This document shows, piece after piece, positions 22,960-30,847 of a DNA stretch of 41,594 bases. The first letter of the stretch is position 1; each line of letters begins with the position of its first letter. The DNA is taken from assembly GCA_937892155.1 (NCBI GenBank), contig CALAUG010000025.1, positions 1 to 41,594 on the forward strand, given 5' to 3'. Both the position numbers and the translations under genes were made by a program. The stretch comes from an uncultured Bacteroidales bacterium (GTDB lineage: Bacteria > Bacteroidota > Bacteroidia > Bacteroidales > UBA1715). Under the pieces are notes generated by a model. The model worked only from the letters and a program-made list of their open reading frames with translations. It did not search any database and was not told the DNA's origin.

Positions 22960-23778
22960 ATGAGGAATCTGTTTGCATTTATAGAGAAGCATAGCTTTTT
23001 GTTACTTTTTTTATTGCTGCAAATAGTTTCCTTTGTCTTTATAGTATCTTTTAACGAACCTCAAAAATCACAATTTGGTGTTGTTTCCAATGCGTTTCGA
23101 GGAAGACTGCATAAAATAAACCAGTCGGTTACGCGCTATTTTTACTTGGAAAAAGCAAATCAGCGTTTAGTTGAAGAAAATGCCCGGTTGTATGCCGATC
23201 AGGAGTTCTCACAGAAAAGCAATGCTATTTTCCCAACAAAAGTTGTAAATCCTGAGAATAGTCAGCAGTATGAATATTTTCCAGCAAGAGTGCTGAATAA
23301 TACCATTAACAAAGTTGACAATTATATCACCATAGATAAAGGTTGGAAACATGGCGTAGAAAAAAATATGGCTGTGATTTGCCCTTCTGGCATTGTTGGT
23401 GTTGTTGTTCGTGTATCTAAGAATTTTTCTATGGTAATGACTGTGCTTAGCCCAAAATTTAGGGTGAGTGCAAAATTCAAAAATTCTGATTTTTATGGGT
23501 CACTTACTTGGGATGGTAAAAATTATCAGATTGCCACATTGGAGGAAATACCTCTTCACGCTATTGTCAATGTTGGTGATACATTGGTGACAAATACGTA
23601 TTCAAATTTGTTCCCTAATGAAATTATGATTGGAACAGTAGAATCTTTTTATCAAAATGGTAATTTCTTTTCGGCAAACGTGCTGCTTTCTACTGATTTT
23701 AAGCGAATTGAATACGTTTATTTGATAAAAGATTTATTCAAACAAGAACGCGAAAATTTGGAATCCGCTGTACAATAA
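22960..23778 (+). CDS. mreC: rod shape-determining protein MreC
   Basis: The 272-residue bitopic protein has one N-terminal membrane helix (about 12-30), a coiled coil (about 48-72, KANQRLVEENARLYADQEF) and the two beta-barrel MreC core, with ARVLNNTINKVDNYITIDKG, NMAVICPSGIVGVVVRVSKN and TNTYSNLFPNEIMIGTVES. MreC in the periplasm links MreB and MreD to PBP2. It lies 12 bases after mreB, and its TAA shares one base with the mreD start. Confidence 0.95.
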   Translation: MRNLFAFIEKHSFLLLFLLLQIVSFVFIVSFNEPQKSQFGVVSNAFRGRLHKINQSVTRYFYLEKANQRLVEENARLYADQEFSQKSNAIFPTKVVNPENSQQYEYFPARVLNNTINKVDNYITIDKGWKHGVEKNMAVICPSGIVGVVVRVSKNFSMVMTVLSPKFRVSAKFKNSDFYGSLTWDGKNYQIATLEEIPLHAIVNVGDTLVTNTYSNLFPNEIMIGTVESFYQNGNFFSANVLLSTDFKRIEYVYLIKDLFKQERENLESAVQ

Positions 23779-24281
23779 TGGAAAATTTGACCAAATATAT
23801 AATTCTGTTCGTATCGCTAATGTTATTGCAAATGTTAGTGCTGAATAATGTGTCTGCTGTTGGTCTGACGGCACCATATTTATATTTGGCTTTTATACTT
23901 ATGTTGCCAGTAAATACTTCTCCAACATTGGTGTTGTTTTTATCTTTCATAACAGGTTTGACCATAGATCTTTCGTTAAGTTCGTTAGGGGTGCATTCCT
24001 TTGCAACCGTTACAATGGCCGCTGTTAGACCATATATCTTAAAATGGATGGCTCCTCGTATTGGATATGAAAGAAATAATGCTCCGTTATTGAAAAACTT
24101 TGGGATATTGTGGGCAATCAAATACAATGCTTCGTGTGTTGCCATACACCATATAGTGTTATATTATTGTTTTACGTTTTCGTTTGAAGATGCTGGATTT
24201 CTATTTATTAGAATGGTCATAAATATTATCCTCACGGTTTTCTTGATAATTCTTAGTCAGGTCTTCATTTTTCGGAAATAA
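23778..24281 (+). CDS. mreD: rod shape-determining protein MreD
   Basis: A 167-residue integral membrane protein with five to six hydrophobic helices (for example YIILFVSLMLLQMLVLNNVS, YLYLAFILMLPVN and VINIILTVFLIILSQVFIF) and the family segment LSLSSLGVHSFATVTMAAVR. It is less conserved than its neighbours but position between mreC and mrdA is decisive. The start codon overlaps the mreC stop by one base (TAATG). Confidence 0.92.
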   Translation: MENLTKYIILFVSLMLLQMLVLNNVSAVGLTAPYLYLAFILMLPVNTSPTLVLFLSFITGLTIDLSLSSLGVHSFATVTMAAVRPYILKWMAPRIGYERNNAPLLKNFGILWAIKYNASCVAIHHIVLYYCFTFSFEDAGFLFIRMVINIILTVFLIILSQVFIFRK

Positions 24282-24283
24282 GT

Positions 24284-26098
24284 ATGGATTTGTCAAACAG
24301 AAGATTGATAATATCTGCCATCGTTGTTGGCGTGGCGTTGCTGTTTCTTGTCCGTTTGTTTTATATCCAAATAATTGACGATTCATACAAGTTGAGTGCT
24401 TTGAATAATTCCCGACGTTACGAGGTTCAGCACCCAGCCCGTGGACTCATTTATGATAGAAATGGGAATTTGTTGGTTGCTAATGAGGCAGCATACGATT
24501 TAATGGTCGTTACAGGTCAGATTAAGAATCTTGACACTTTGGCCTTATTATCTATCATAAATGTAAGCAAAGATTTTTTTATCACAGAATTAAAAAAAGC
24601 GCAAAAAAATAGATATAGGCCATATCCGATTATTAAGCAAATCAATGCGGAAACGTATGCACGTTTGCAGGAACAACTATTTAATTTCCCTGGCTTTTAT
24701 GTACAGACAAGAACAGTGAGGAATTATCCATATCATTGTGGCGCTCTTGTGCTAGGATATATCAGCGAGGTAGATAAAAAGGATGTTGAGCGCGATTCCA
24801 CCTATGAACAGGGTGATTATATTGGTAAAATAGGTATAGAAAAATGGTATGAATCATATCTTCGTGGTGTTAAAGGCGGTGTGTATTATCAGGTTGACGT
24901 GAAAGGACGTGTAAAAGGTTCTATGGAAAACGGCAAATATGATAGGACCGCTCTTTTGGGGAAAAATATAATAACCACGCTTGATATTAATTTGCAACAA
25001 TATGGTGAAAAATTAATGCATAACAAAAAAGGAAGCATTGTTGCCCTCGATCCAAAAACAGGTGAAGTTCTTGCTTTGGTTTCTGCACCTTCATTTGATC
25101 CGAACCTCATGGTAGGACGTGCATTAAATGACAATTATAAATTATTGGTAAATAATCCTATAAAACCTTTGTATAACAGACCTATACAAGGTGTTTATCC
25201 ACCAGGTTCTACGTTCAAGACTATCAATGCATTGGTGGGTTTGCAGGAAGGAATAATAACTCAGCATACGAAATATGGTTGTCAAATGGGATATTATTCT
25301 GGAGGATTACACGTTGGTTGCCACAATCACGAATCGCCAATAGATTTGATAGAATCTATAAAGATGTCGTGTAATGCGTATTATTGTAATGAATTCCGTG
25401 CAATTATGGATGCTTCCAAATATGGCTCTGTCCGTGAAGGTTTTTTAATCTGGCAGTCCTATATTAAGGCTTTTGGTTTGGGGAAACCTCTCGGTATAGA
25501 TTTGCCGAGTGAAAAAAGTGGCAATATTCCCCGTGCAGAGTCTTATGACAAAACGTATGGGAAAAATCGGTGGAATTCTTTAACAATTGTGTCGTTGTCT
25601 ATTGGACAAGGCGAAATTACCGAAACTCCTCTTCAAATGGCTAACGTGGCTGCAACAATTGCGAATAAAGGCTACTACATAACTCCACACGTTGTGAGAG
25701 ATATAGAAGACACAGTATTTGATAAATCATTTATCCAACGTCACGATTTACCAATTGACAAAAAGTATTTTGACATTGTTCAGGAAGGCATGCATCGTGT
25801 TGTTAATGGTGGGCCTGGTGCCACAGCTTGGTGGCTGGCTTTAAAAGACATAGATATTTGTGGTAAAACGGGAACAGCACAGAATCCACATGGCGAGGAT
25901 CACTCTATTTTTATGGCTTTTGCTCCTCGTGAGGACCCCAAAATTGCTATCGCCGTTTGCGTAGAGAATGGTGGATTTGGCGCAACACTGGCAGCCCCGA
26001 TAGCAACGCTTATGATAGAAAAATATCTTAAAGATACAATAACAAATACTTGGAGAGAACAGCAGGTTCTCGAAAAGGACATAATTCATAAAAATTAA
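24284..26098 (+). CDS. mrdA: penicillin-binding protein 2 (peptidoglycan transpeptidase)
   Basis: Class B PBP that cross-links wall peptides during elongation. The 604-residue protein has one N-terminal membrane helix (about 7-27), a dimerisation/pedestal domain with PARGLIYDRNGNLLVANEAA, and a transpeptidase domain with catalytic S309 in YPPGSTFKTINALVG (SxxK), SCN at 362-364 and KTG at 528-530 (CGKTGTAQNPHG). All active-site motifs are intact. It follows mreD by two bases and its last base is shared with the rodA start, so the elongasome genes are tightly coupled. Confidence 0.96.
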   Translation: MDLSNRRLIISAIVVGVALLFLVRLFYIQIIDDSYKLSALNNSRRYEVQHPARGLIYDRNGNLLVANEAAYDLMVVTGQIKNLDTLALLSIINVSKDFFITELKKAQKNRYRPYPIIKQINAETYARLQEQLFNFPGFYVQTRTVRNYPYHCGALVLGYISEVDKKDVERDSTYEQGDYIGKIGIEKWYESYLRGVKGGVYYQVDVKGRVKGSMENGKYDRTALLGKNIITTLDINLQQYGEKLMHNKKGSIVALDPKTGEVLALVSAPSFDPNLMVGRALNDNYKLLVNNPIKPLYNRPIQGVYPPGSTFKTINALVGLQEGIITQHTKYGCQMGYYSGGLHVGCHNHESPIDLIESIKMSCNAYYCNEFRAIMDASKYGSVREGFLIWQSYIKAFGLGKPLGIDLPSEKSGNIPRAESYDKTYGKNRWNSLTIVSLSIGQGEITETPLQMANVAATIANKGYYITPHVVRDIEDTVFDKSFIQRHDLPIDKKYFDIVQEGMHRVVNGGPGATAWWLALKDIDICGKTGTAQNPHGEDHSIFMAFAPREDPKIAIAVCVENGGFGATLAAPIATLMIEKYLKDTITNTWREQQVLEKDIIHKN

Positions 26099-27531
26099 TG
26101 GCGAAACAAATAGGAAATATTTTTAAAAAGGTTGACTGGCCATTGGTGGTTGTATATTGTATCCTTGTATTTGCAGGCTGGTTCAATATTTATTCTGCTG
26201 TATTTGACGAATCGGCAAGTTCCATATTTGCTGTTTCTCAAAAATATGGGAAACAACTTATCTGGATAGGTGCTGCGTTCTTGTGGGCAACCATAATTTT
26301 GATTATAGATAGTGGTGTATACTTCTCGTTTTCGTACCTAATATATCTTGTAGTCATCTTGTCTTTAATAATAGTCTATTTTATTGCGCCTGAGATTAAA
26401 GGTGCGCGTTCGTGGGTAGAAATAGGTTCGTTACGTCTGCAACCTTCGGAATTCGCCAAGCTGGCAACAAGTTTGGCTGTCGCGCGGTATTTAGGTTCCT
26501 ACGGCGTTAAAGTAGAAAAATTTGGAGAAATACTTAAAGCTGGAATATTCTTGTTCATACCAATCGCTTTGATTGTTCTTCAAGGTGACGCAGGAACATC
26601 ATTGGTGTTTCTTTCCTTTTTTCTTGTCTTTTTCCGTGAGGGAATGCCACCAATCTATTTGTTAATAGGTGTAGGCATGTTACTGATTTTCTCTTTGTCA
26701 ATTGTCTGGGGTGGATCAACTATTTCAATGGTGGTGATAGCGGTTTGTCTGATAGCTTTTCTGAATTATGCTCTTAATAAAAAACACAAATTACCACTAC
26801 TTACTATTGCGCTTGTATCATTGGCTTTTGTGGTACCGCTATTTGTGTACTATGTATTTGAATTGGATATAAACCAATTGATTATATTTTTATTCGGTTT
26901 TGTGGTTGTCGCTATACCCACGGTCATATTTGCCTATAAAAAACGTGCTTGGTTGTTATTTTTGATTTGGGGCATAGGCCTTGCAGGTGTTGCAACGTCT
27001 CAATCCGTTGAATACGTGTTTAATAATGTGTTGGAAGAACACCAGCAAAAACGTATAAACGTGTTTTTTGGTTTGGAATCCGATCCTAAGGGTAGCGAAT
27101 TTAACGTAATACAATCAAAAATAGCTATTGGTTCAGGTGATTGGGCCGGCAAAGGTTTCCTTAATGGAACTCAGACAAAAAACGATTTTGTGCCGGAACA
27201 AAGTACCGACTTTATTTTCTGCACAATTGGAGAAGAATGGGGATTTTTGGGTTCTGTAACAATTATCGGTCTATTCGTATTCTTAATATTAAGAATAATG
27301 CGGAACGCCGAACGCCAACGTACGAAATTCAGTAGAATTTATGGTTATTGTGTCGCTTGTATTTTGTTTTTCCACTTAATGGTTAATGTGGGAATGACCA
27401 TAGGATTGATGCCAATTATTGGTATTCCTTTGCCGTTCTTTAGTTATGGTGGCTCTTCTTTATGGGGGTTTACTATCCTTTTGTTTATTTTTATTAAGTT
27501 GGATGCTAACAGGGAAGAATTAATTCAATAA
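26098..27531 (+). CDS. rodA: peptidoglycan polymerase RodA (SEDS family)
   Basis: RodA polymerises lipid II in partnership with PBP2. The 477-residue protein has about ten membrane helices, with SEDS signatures KGARSWVEIGSLRLQPSEFA, LQGDAGTSLVFL and, near the C-terminus, IGLMPIIGIPLPFFSYGGSS. It is longer than the E. coli protein (about 370) because of additional helices in the middle (about residues 200-300), a common form in Bacteroidota. TAATG overlap with mrdA. No terminator is visible after the gene, and the ssb promoter starts 16 bases later. Confidence 0.95.
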   Translation: MAKQIGNIFKKVDWPLVVVYCILVFAGWFNIYSAVFDESASSIFAVSQKYGKQLIWIGAAFLWATIILIIDSGVYFSFSYLIYLVVILSLIIVYFIAPEIKGARSWVEIGSLRLQPSEFAKLATSLAVARYLGSYGVKVEKFGEILKAGIFLFIPIALIVLQGDAGTSLVFLSFFLVFFREGMPPIYLLIGVGMLLIFSLSIVWGGSTISMVVIAVCLIAFLNYALNKKHKLPLLTIALVSLAFVVPLFVYYVFELDINQLIIFLFGFVVVAIPTVIFAYKKRAWLLFLIWGIGLAGVATSQSVEYVFNNVLEEHQQKRINVFFGLESDPKGSEFNVIQSKIAIGSGDWAGKGFLNGTQTKNDFVPEQSTDFIFCTIGEEWGFLGSVTIIGLFVFLILRIMRNAERQRTKFSRIYGYCVACILFFHLMVNVGMTIGLMPIIGIPLPFFSYGGSSLWGFTILLFIFIKLDANREELIQ

Positions 27532-27546
27532 AAAATATCACTTTCC

Positions 27547-27577
27547 TTTGTGCGATAAGAAAAAAATGCTACTTTTG
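27547..27577 (+). promoter_or_regulatory. ssb promoter (full consensus)
   Basis: TTTG (27547-27550), exactly 19 bases, then TACTTTTG (27570-27577): a perfect TTTG-N19-TAnnTTTG promoter. The predicted start near 27584 gives a leader of about 25 bases before the ssb ATG. Confidence 0.75.
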
Positions 27578-27608
27578 ATGCCAGTTATTAACCAATTATA
27601 AAAAAGTT

Positions 27609-28055
27609 ATGATTAACAAAGTTATTCTAATCGGAAATGTTGGTGCCGATCCTGATGTAAAGTACATCAAGGAAAACCAATCAGTTGCCCATATTAATTT
27701 GGCAACGACGGAAACATTCGTGAAAAATGGCGAAAAAACTTCCAATACAGAGTGGCATCGCCTTGTGTTGTGGGGAAATTTGGCAAAAATAGCCGAATCC
27801 TATGTGATTAAAGGAACTCAACTCTATGTTGAAGGAAAGTTGCATTATTCACAGTATCAAGACAAGAATAATGAAACAAAATATTCGACAGAAATAGTTG
27901 TCAATGAAATTCGTTTATTGGGAGGAACCAAAACAAATCCACGTCAGCAAAGTCAGGAGCAAATAGACAATGCAAACGAGAAAGCATTAAATAGTCTTGT
28001 AAATGAATCTGTAGAAGAATATAAAAGCTCGGATAAACAAGATGTACCATTTTAA
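27609..28055 (+). CDS. ssb: single-stranded DNA-binding protein
   Basis: Homotetrameric SSB for replication and repair. The 148-residue protein has the OB-fold opening INKVILIGNVGADPDVKYI, EWHRLVLWGNLAKIAESYV and GKLHYSQYQDKNNETKYSTE. A disordered linker ends in the acidic-hydrophobic tip KQDVPF, the docking peptide for partner proteins (Bacteroidota variant of DDDIPF). It is a single-gene unit, bounded by a perfect promoter and an intrinsic terminator. Confidence 0.96.
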   Translation: MINKVILIGNVGADPDVKYIKENQSVAHINLATTETFVKNGEKTSNTEWHRLVLWGNLAKIAESYVIKGTQLYVEGKLHYSQYQDKNNETKYSTEIVVNEIRLLGGTKTNPRQQSQEQIDNANEKALNSLVNESVEEYKSSDKQDVPF

Positions 28056-28081
28056 TTAATAACCATTGGCTTTTTACATCG

Positions 28082-28116
28082 GGCTACGTATTTAATGCGT
28101 AGCCTTTTTATTTTTT
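28082..28116 (+). terminator. intrinsic terminator after ssb
   Basis: GGCTACGTA (28082-28090) and TGCGTAGCC (28096-28104) form a 9-bp stem with one G-T pair and a 5-base loop, followed by a T-rich tract TTTTTATTTTTT. Confidence 0.88.
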
Positions 28117-28127
28117 AAAGAATAGTG

Positions 28128-28135
28128 TAAATTTG
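28128..28135 (+). promoter_or_regulatory. -7 box of gldD-galE
   Basis: TAAATTTG, an exact TAnnTTTG, lies 18 bases before the gldD ATG. The -33 position coincides with the T-tract of the ssb terminator (TTTT instead of TTTG). Confidence 0.5.
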
Positions 28136-28153
28136 GCCTTGTTTTATATAAAT

Positions 28154-28735
28154 ATGAAAAAATTACTGCTCTTTGTTTGTTCGGTTCTCTTCCTATTCTC
28201 TTGTCAGGAACGAGATATAAAAGTTCCTAAACAGCGTGGCTATTTCCGGATAGATCTTCCGGAACGTAATTATGTCGAGTTTCCAGAGAAGGATTTCCCG
28301 TATTCATTTAATATCCCTTCCTATGCAAAAATAGAAAAGGATACCGATGAGGGCGCGGAACCGTATTGGATTAATGTGCAATTCCCAACAATGAAGGCAA
28401 CAGTTCATATTAGTTATAGAAACTTACATAACAATTTAGATGAGGTTGTAGAAGATGCGCATTATCTTGCTTTTCATCACGAAGTACGTGCCGATGCCAT
28501 AAATACCAAGGAGTTCCATTACGACGACAAAAATGTCCATGGATTGTTGTTTGACATAAAAGGCGATGCGGCGTCATTACTGCAATTTTGTGTGACAGAT
28601 AGTACAAAGAATTTTGTCCGTGGTGCACTTTATTTTAATGTTCCACCAAATAAGGATTCTCTTGCTCCTGTGGCAAATTTTATACGTGAAGACATAATTG
28701 AAATGATAAGCTCTTTTGAGTGGAAAAATAAATAG
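28154..28735 (+). CDS. gldD: gliding motility-associated lipoprotein GldD
   Basis: A 193-residue lipoprotein with signal peptide and lipobox LFLFSCQ (lipidated C17). The mature part reads KVPKQRGYFRIDLPERNYVE then FPYSFNIPSYAKI, WINVQFPTMKATVHISYRNL and DAHYLAFHHEVRADAI, matching GldD of Bacteroidota. GldD is needed for gliding in flavobacteria and its homologues occur in non-gliding Bacteroidales with type IX secretion. I start at ATG 28154 because the ATG at 28133 lies within the predicted -7 box. galE follows two bases after the stop. Confidence 0.88.
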   Translation: MKKLLLFVCSVLFLFSCQERDIKVPKQRGYFRIDLPERNYVEFPEKDFPYSFNIPSYAKIEKDTDEGAEPYWINVQFPTMKATVHISYRNLHNNLDEVVEDAHYLAFHHEVRADAINTKEFHYDDKNVHGLLFDIKGDAASLLQFCVTDSTKNFVRGALYFNVPPNKDSLAPVANFIREDIIEMISSFEWKNK

Positions 28736-28737
28736 AC

Positions 28738-29763
28738 ATGGCAAAAATATTAGTTACTGGCGGTCTTGGTTATATCGGCTCACACACAGTCGTAGAACTT
28801 ATTCAAAGCGGATACGAAGTAGTTATCGTTGATAATCTTTCTAATTCTGAAATAACAGTATTGGATGGTATAGAATCTATTACTGGTGTCCGTCCTGCTT
28901 TTGCACAGTTGGATATTTGCGACGAAAAGGCTTTACAACAATGTTTCACACAATATGGATTGTTCGATGCGGTTATTCATTTTGCTGCATATAAAGCTGT
29001 TGGTGAATCTGTAGAAAAATCGCTTGATTACTATCGTAATAATGTGTTTGGACTAATTCAGTTGCTAATGCTGATGAGAAAGAATAATACAAAGCACATT
29101 ATTTTTTCTTCTTCTTGTACGGTGTATGGTCAGCCTGATAAATTACCAATTGACGAAACTGCTCCAAGAAAATCGGCTACATCGCCATACGGAAATACAA
29201 AGCAAATGTGCGAGGATATTATTCGCGATGCCATTACGTCGTATCACGACTTCACGGCAATATTGCTTCGCTATTTCAATCCAATAGGAGCACATCCATC
29301 TGCAAAAATTGGCGAGTTGCCTAAGGGAGTGCCAAACAATTTGGTGCCATTTGTAACGCAAACAGCAGCAGGATTACGTAAAGAATTATCAGTTTTTGGT
29401 GATGATTATAACACTCCCGATGGTTCCGCAATACGCGATTATATTTATGTCGTTGATTTGGCAAAAGCTCACGTTAAGGCTATGCAGCGATTATTAGCTG
29501 GCAATAACCAATCCGAAATGGAGATTTTTAATTTGGGAACTGGTAATGGCGTTTCTGTTTTGGAATTAGTTAAGACATTTATGAGTGCCACAGGCGTAAA
29601 CCTTCCTTATAAAGTTGTAGGACGCCGTTCTGGCGATACAGAACAGGTTTGGGCCGATAATTCTTTGGCAGAAAAGGAACTTGGTTGGACTGCTAAAACT
29701 CCTCTTGCGGATGTTCTTGTATCTGCTTGGAATTGGGAGAAAAAAGTGAGAGGAATAAAGTAG
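28738..29763 (+). CDS. galE: UDP-glucose 4-epimerase
   Basis: Short-chain dehydrogenase interconverting UDP-glucose and UDP-galactose. The 341-residue sequence has the NAD-binding GGLGYIGSHTV motif at the N-terminus, the catalytic serine region FSSSCTVYGQP, the YxxxK pair in SPYGNTK, and the substrate-binding RYFNPIGAHPSAKIGELP and RDYIYVVDLAKAHVKAM. It is co-transcribed with gldD and is the last gene before a 383-base gap. It probably supplies UDP-galactose for surface polysaccharides. Confidence 0.96.
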   Translation: MAKILVTGGLGYIGSHTVVELIQSGYEVVIVDNLSNSEITVLDGIESITGVRPAFAQLDICDEKALQQCFTQYGLFDAVIHFAAYKAVGESVEKSLDYYRNNVFGLIQLLMLMRKNNTKHIIFSSSCTVYGQPDKLPIDETAPRKSATSPYGNTKQMCEDIIRDAITSYHDFTAILLRYFNPIGAHPSAKIGELPKGVPNNLVPFVTQTAAGLRKELSVFGDDYNTPDGSAIRDYIYVVDLAKAHVKAMQRLLAGNNQSEMEIFNLGTGNGVSVLELVKTFMSATGVNLPYKVVGRRSGDTEQVWADNSLAEKELGWTAKTPLADVLVSAWNWEKKVRGIK

Positions 29764-29873
29764 GGGATAGATATTTACTTCTAATCAGTTTCCGAAATTT
29801 CCCACCGACAAGAGGCATATCCTTCTCTTGCTAAAAGTGATTTCTTTGTTTGGGAAAACAGTTATAAACTGCA

Positions 29874-29905
29874 TTTGTTTTCCTTAAAAAAATTTTACAC
29901 ATTTG
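29874..29905 (+). promoter_or_regulatory. candidate promoter of the GYF/C10 protease cluster
   Basis: TTTG (29874-29877), 20 bases, CACATTTG (29898-29905). The -7 box differs from TAnnTTTG at the first base but is identical to the CACATTTG box of the rRNA promoter at the end of the window, with a nearly identical spacer length. Confidence 0.5.
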
Positions 29906-30003
29906 TAGCGAAATCGCATTTTGCGGTTTTGACATATTGAAGGCGGGAGATGGTTGAGTTTTACGTTTCTTTATGCCCAGTGTTTTCTAAAAAATTGGCT
30001 TAA

Positions 30004-30039
30004 TGGTCAAAAAATTATTGTTATGAAAAATTTTGACCA
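30004..30039 (+). repeat. 9-bp perfect inverted repeat in the cluster leader
   Basis: TGGTCAAAA (30004-30012) and TTTTGACCA (30031-30039) flank an 18-base AT-rich centre. No T-tract follows, so it is more likely a protein-binding site or leader hairpin than a terminator. It would lie within the transcript predicted from the upstream promoter. Confidence 0.6.
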
Positions 30040-30146
30040 ATAGGCCTACAAATTGAAAATTAAATGATTTGAATTTAAATTAAGTTGAATTTCGGTCAAG
30101 CTTATTTAGACATTTACATAGAATAATTATAAAACATTTTTCATTT

Positions 30147-30836
30147 ATGAAACAATTTTTTTACTCAATCGAACAGCAACAATTCGGACCAGTAGCAAAA
30201 GAAGAATTACAAGGCAAAATCACCAAAGAAACACTTGTTTGGTGCGAAGGAATGGAAAATTGGACAAACGCAGGAGATGTGGAAGAATTAGCAGACATGT
30301 TTCCTAACATTCCTACTCCACCTCCAATTCCAGAACAAAAAAAGACAACACCTCCACCATTTTCATCTGTTGAGAAAAAAGAGGATTCTAAAGCGAAAGA
30401 TTTTCCTCAAAAAAAATCTAAGAAAAAATGGATATTAATCAGTCTATTTGCGTTAATCATTATTGGTGCTGGAATTGTATTTTATGTCCTTGAACAGAAA
30501 AGCAGGCAACTGCTTTCTGAAGGCGATTGCCCAAGTTGCTATTTATCAATATTGAGTCAAGAGGTATCAATGGAAACTCTAAAAAAGGGTACTATTACGT
30601 TAAGTATTAGAAATAAGTCAAAGTACACTTCTTATGGAAATATTGACATCAATATTACATATGTTGATAAAAACGGAAATACTATACAATCAGATGTATA
30701 CACAATGGACGGTACTATATATCCTAAGTCCTTTAATGATTTTTCTTTTGAGTTTAAATTACCTAATATATTCAAAACCATATCAACAGACGATGTAGAT
30801 ATAGAAATAAAAGGTGCAATTCCTTATCAGTATTAA
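30147..30836 (+). CDS. GYF_2-domain membrane protein
   Basis: The 229-residue protein begins with a GYF_2 domain (about 1-50): QFFYSIEQQQFGPVAKEELQ and TLVWCEGMENWTNAGDVEEL, the W/Y-x-GPV...EL...VW-x-x-GM-x-x-W pattern of the family, which binds proline-rich peptides or other membrane proteins. A proline-rich stretch (about 52-75, PTPPPIPEQ) and lysine run lead to a membrane helix (about 94-114). The extracytoplasmic C-terminal domain (about 120-229) is beta-rich and resembles FxLYD-like domains (ITLSIRNKSKYTSYGNIDI). The GYF domain would face the cytoplasm. It is 11 bases from the second GYF_2 gene. Its function is unknown. Confidence 0.78.
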   Translation: MKQFFYSIEQQQFGPVAKEELQGKITKETLVWCEGMENWTNAGDVEELADMFPNIPTPPPIPEQKKTTPPPFSSVEKKEDSKAKDFPQKKSKKKWILISLFALIIIGAGIVFYVLEQKSRQLLSEGDCPSCYLSILSQEVSMETLKKGTITLSIRNKSKYTSYGNIDINITYVDKNGNTIQSDVYTMDGTIYPKSFNDFSFEFKLPNIFKTISTDDVDIEIKGAIPYQY

Positions 30837-30847
30837 AGTCTTGTGTT

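Larger units (their letters stand above)
29764..30146. other. intergenic region between galE and the GYF/C10 cluster
   Basis: No gene is apparent. It holds a CAAGAG/CTCTTG inverted repeat (29809-29830) without a T-tract, a candidate promoter (29874-29905), a long AT-rich leader of more than 200 bases, and a strong inverted repeat at 30004-30039. The leader is unusually long for this genome, where predicted leaders are mostly 10-35 bases. Confidence 0.55.

Noticed and set aside
29809..29830. CAAGAG/CTCTTG hairpin after galE as a terminator
   Set aside because: Only 6 bp with a 10-base loop and no T-tract, so termination is not supported.
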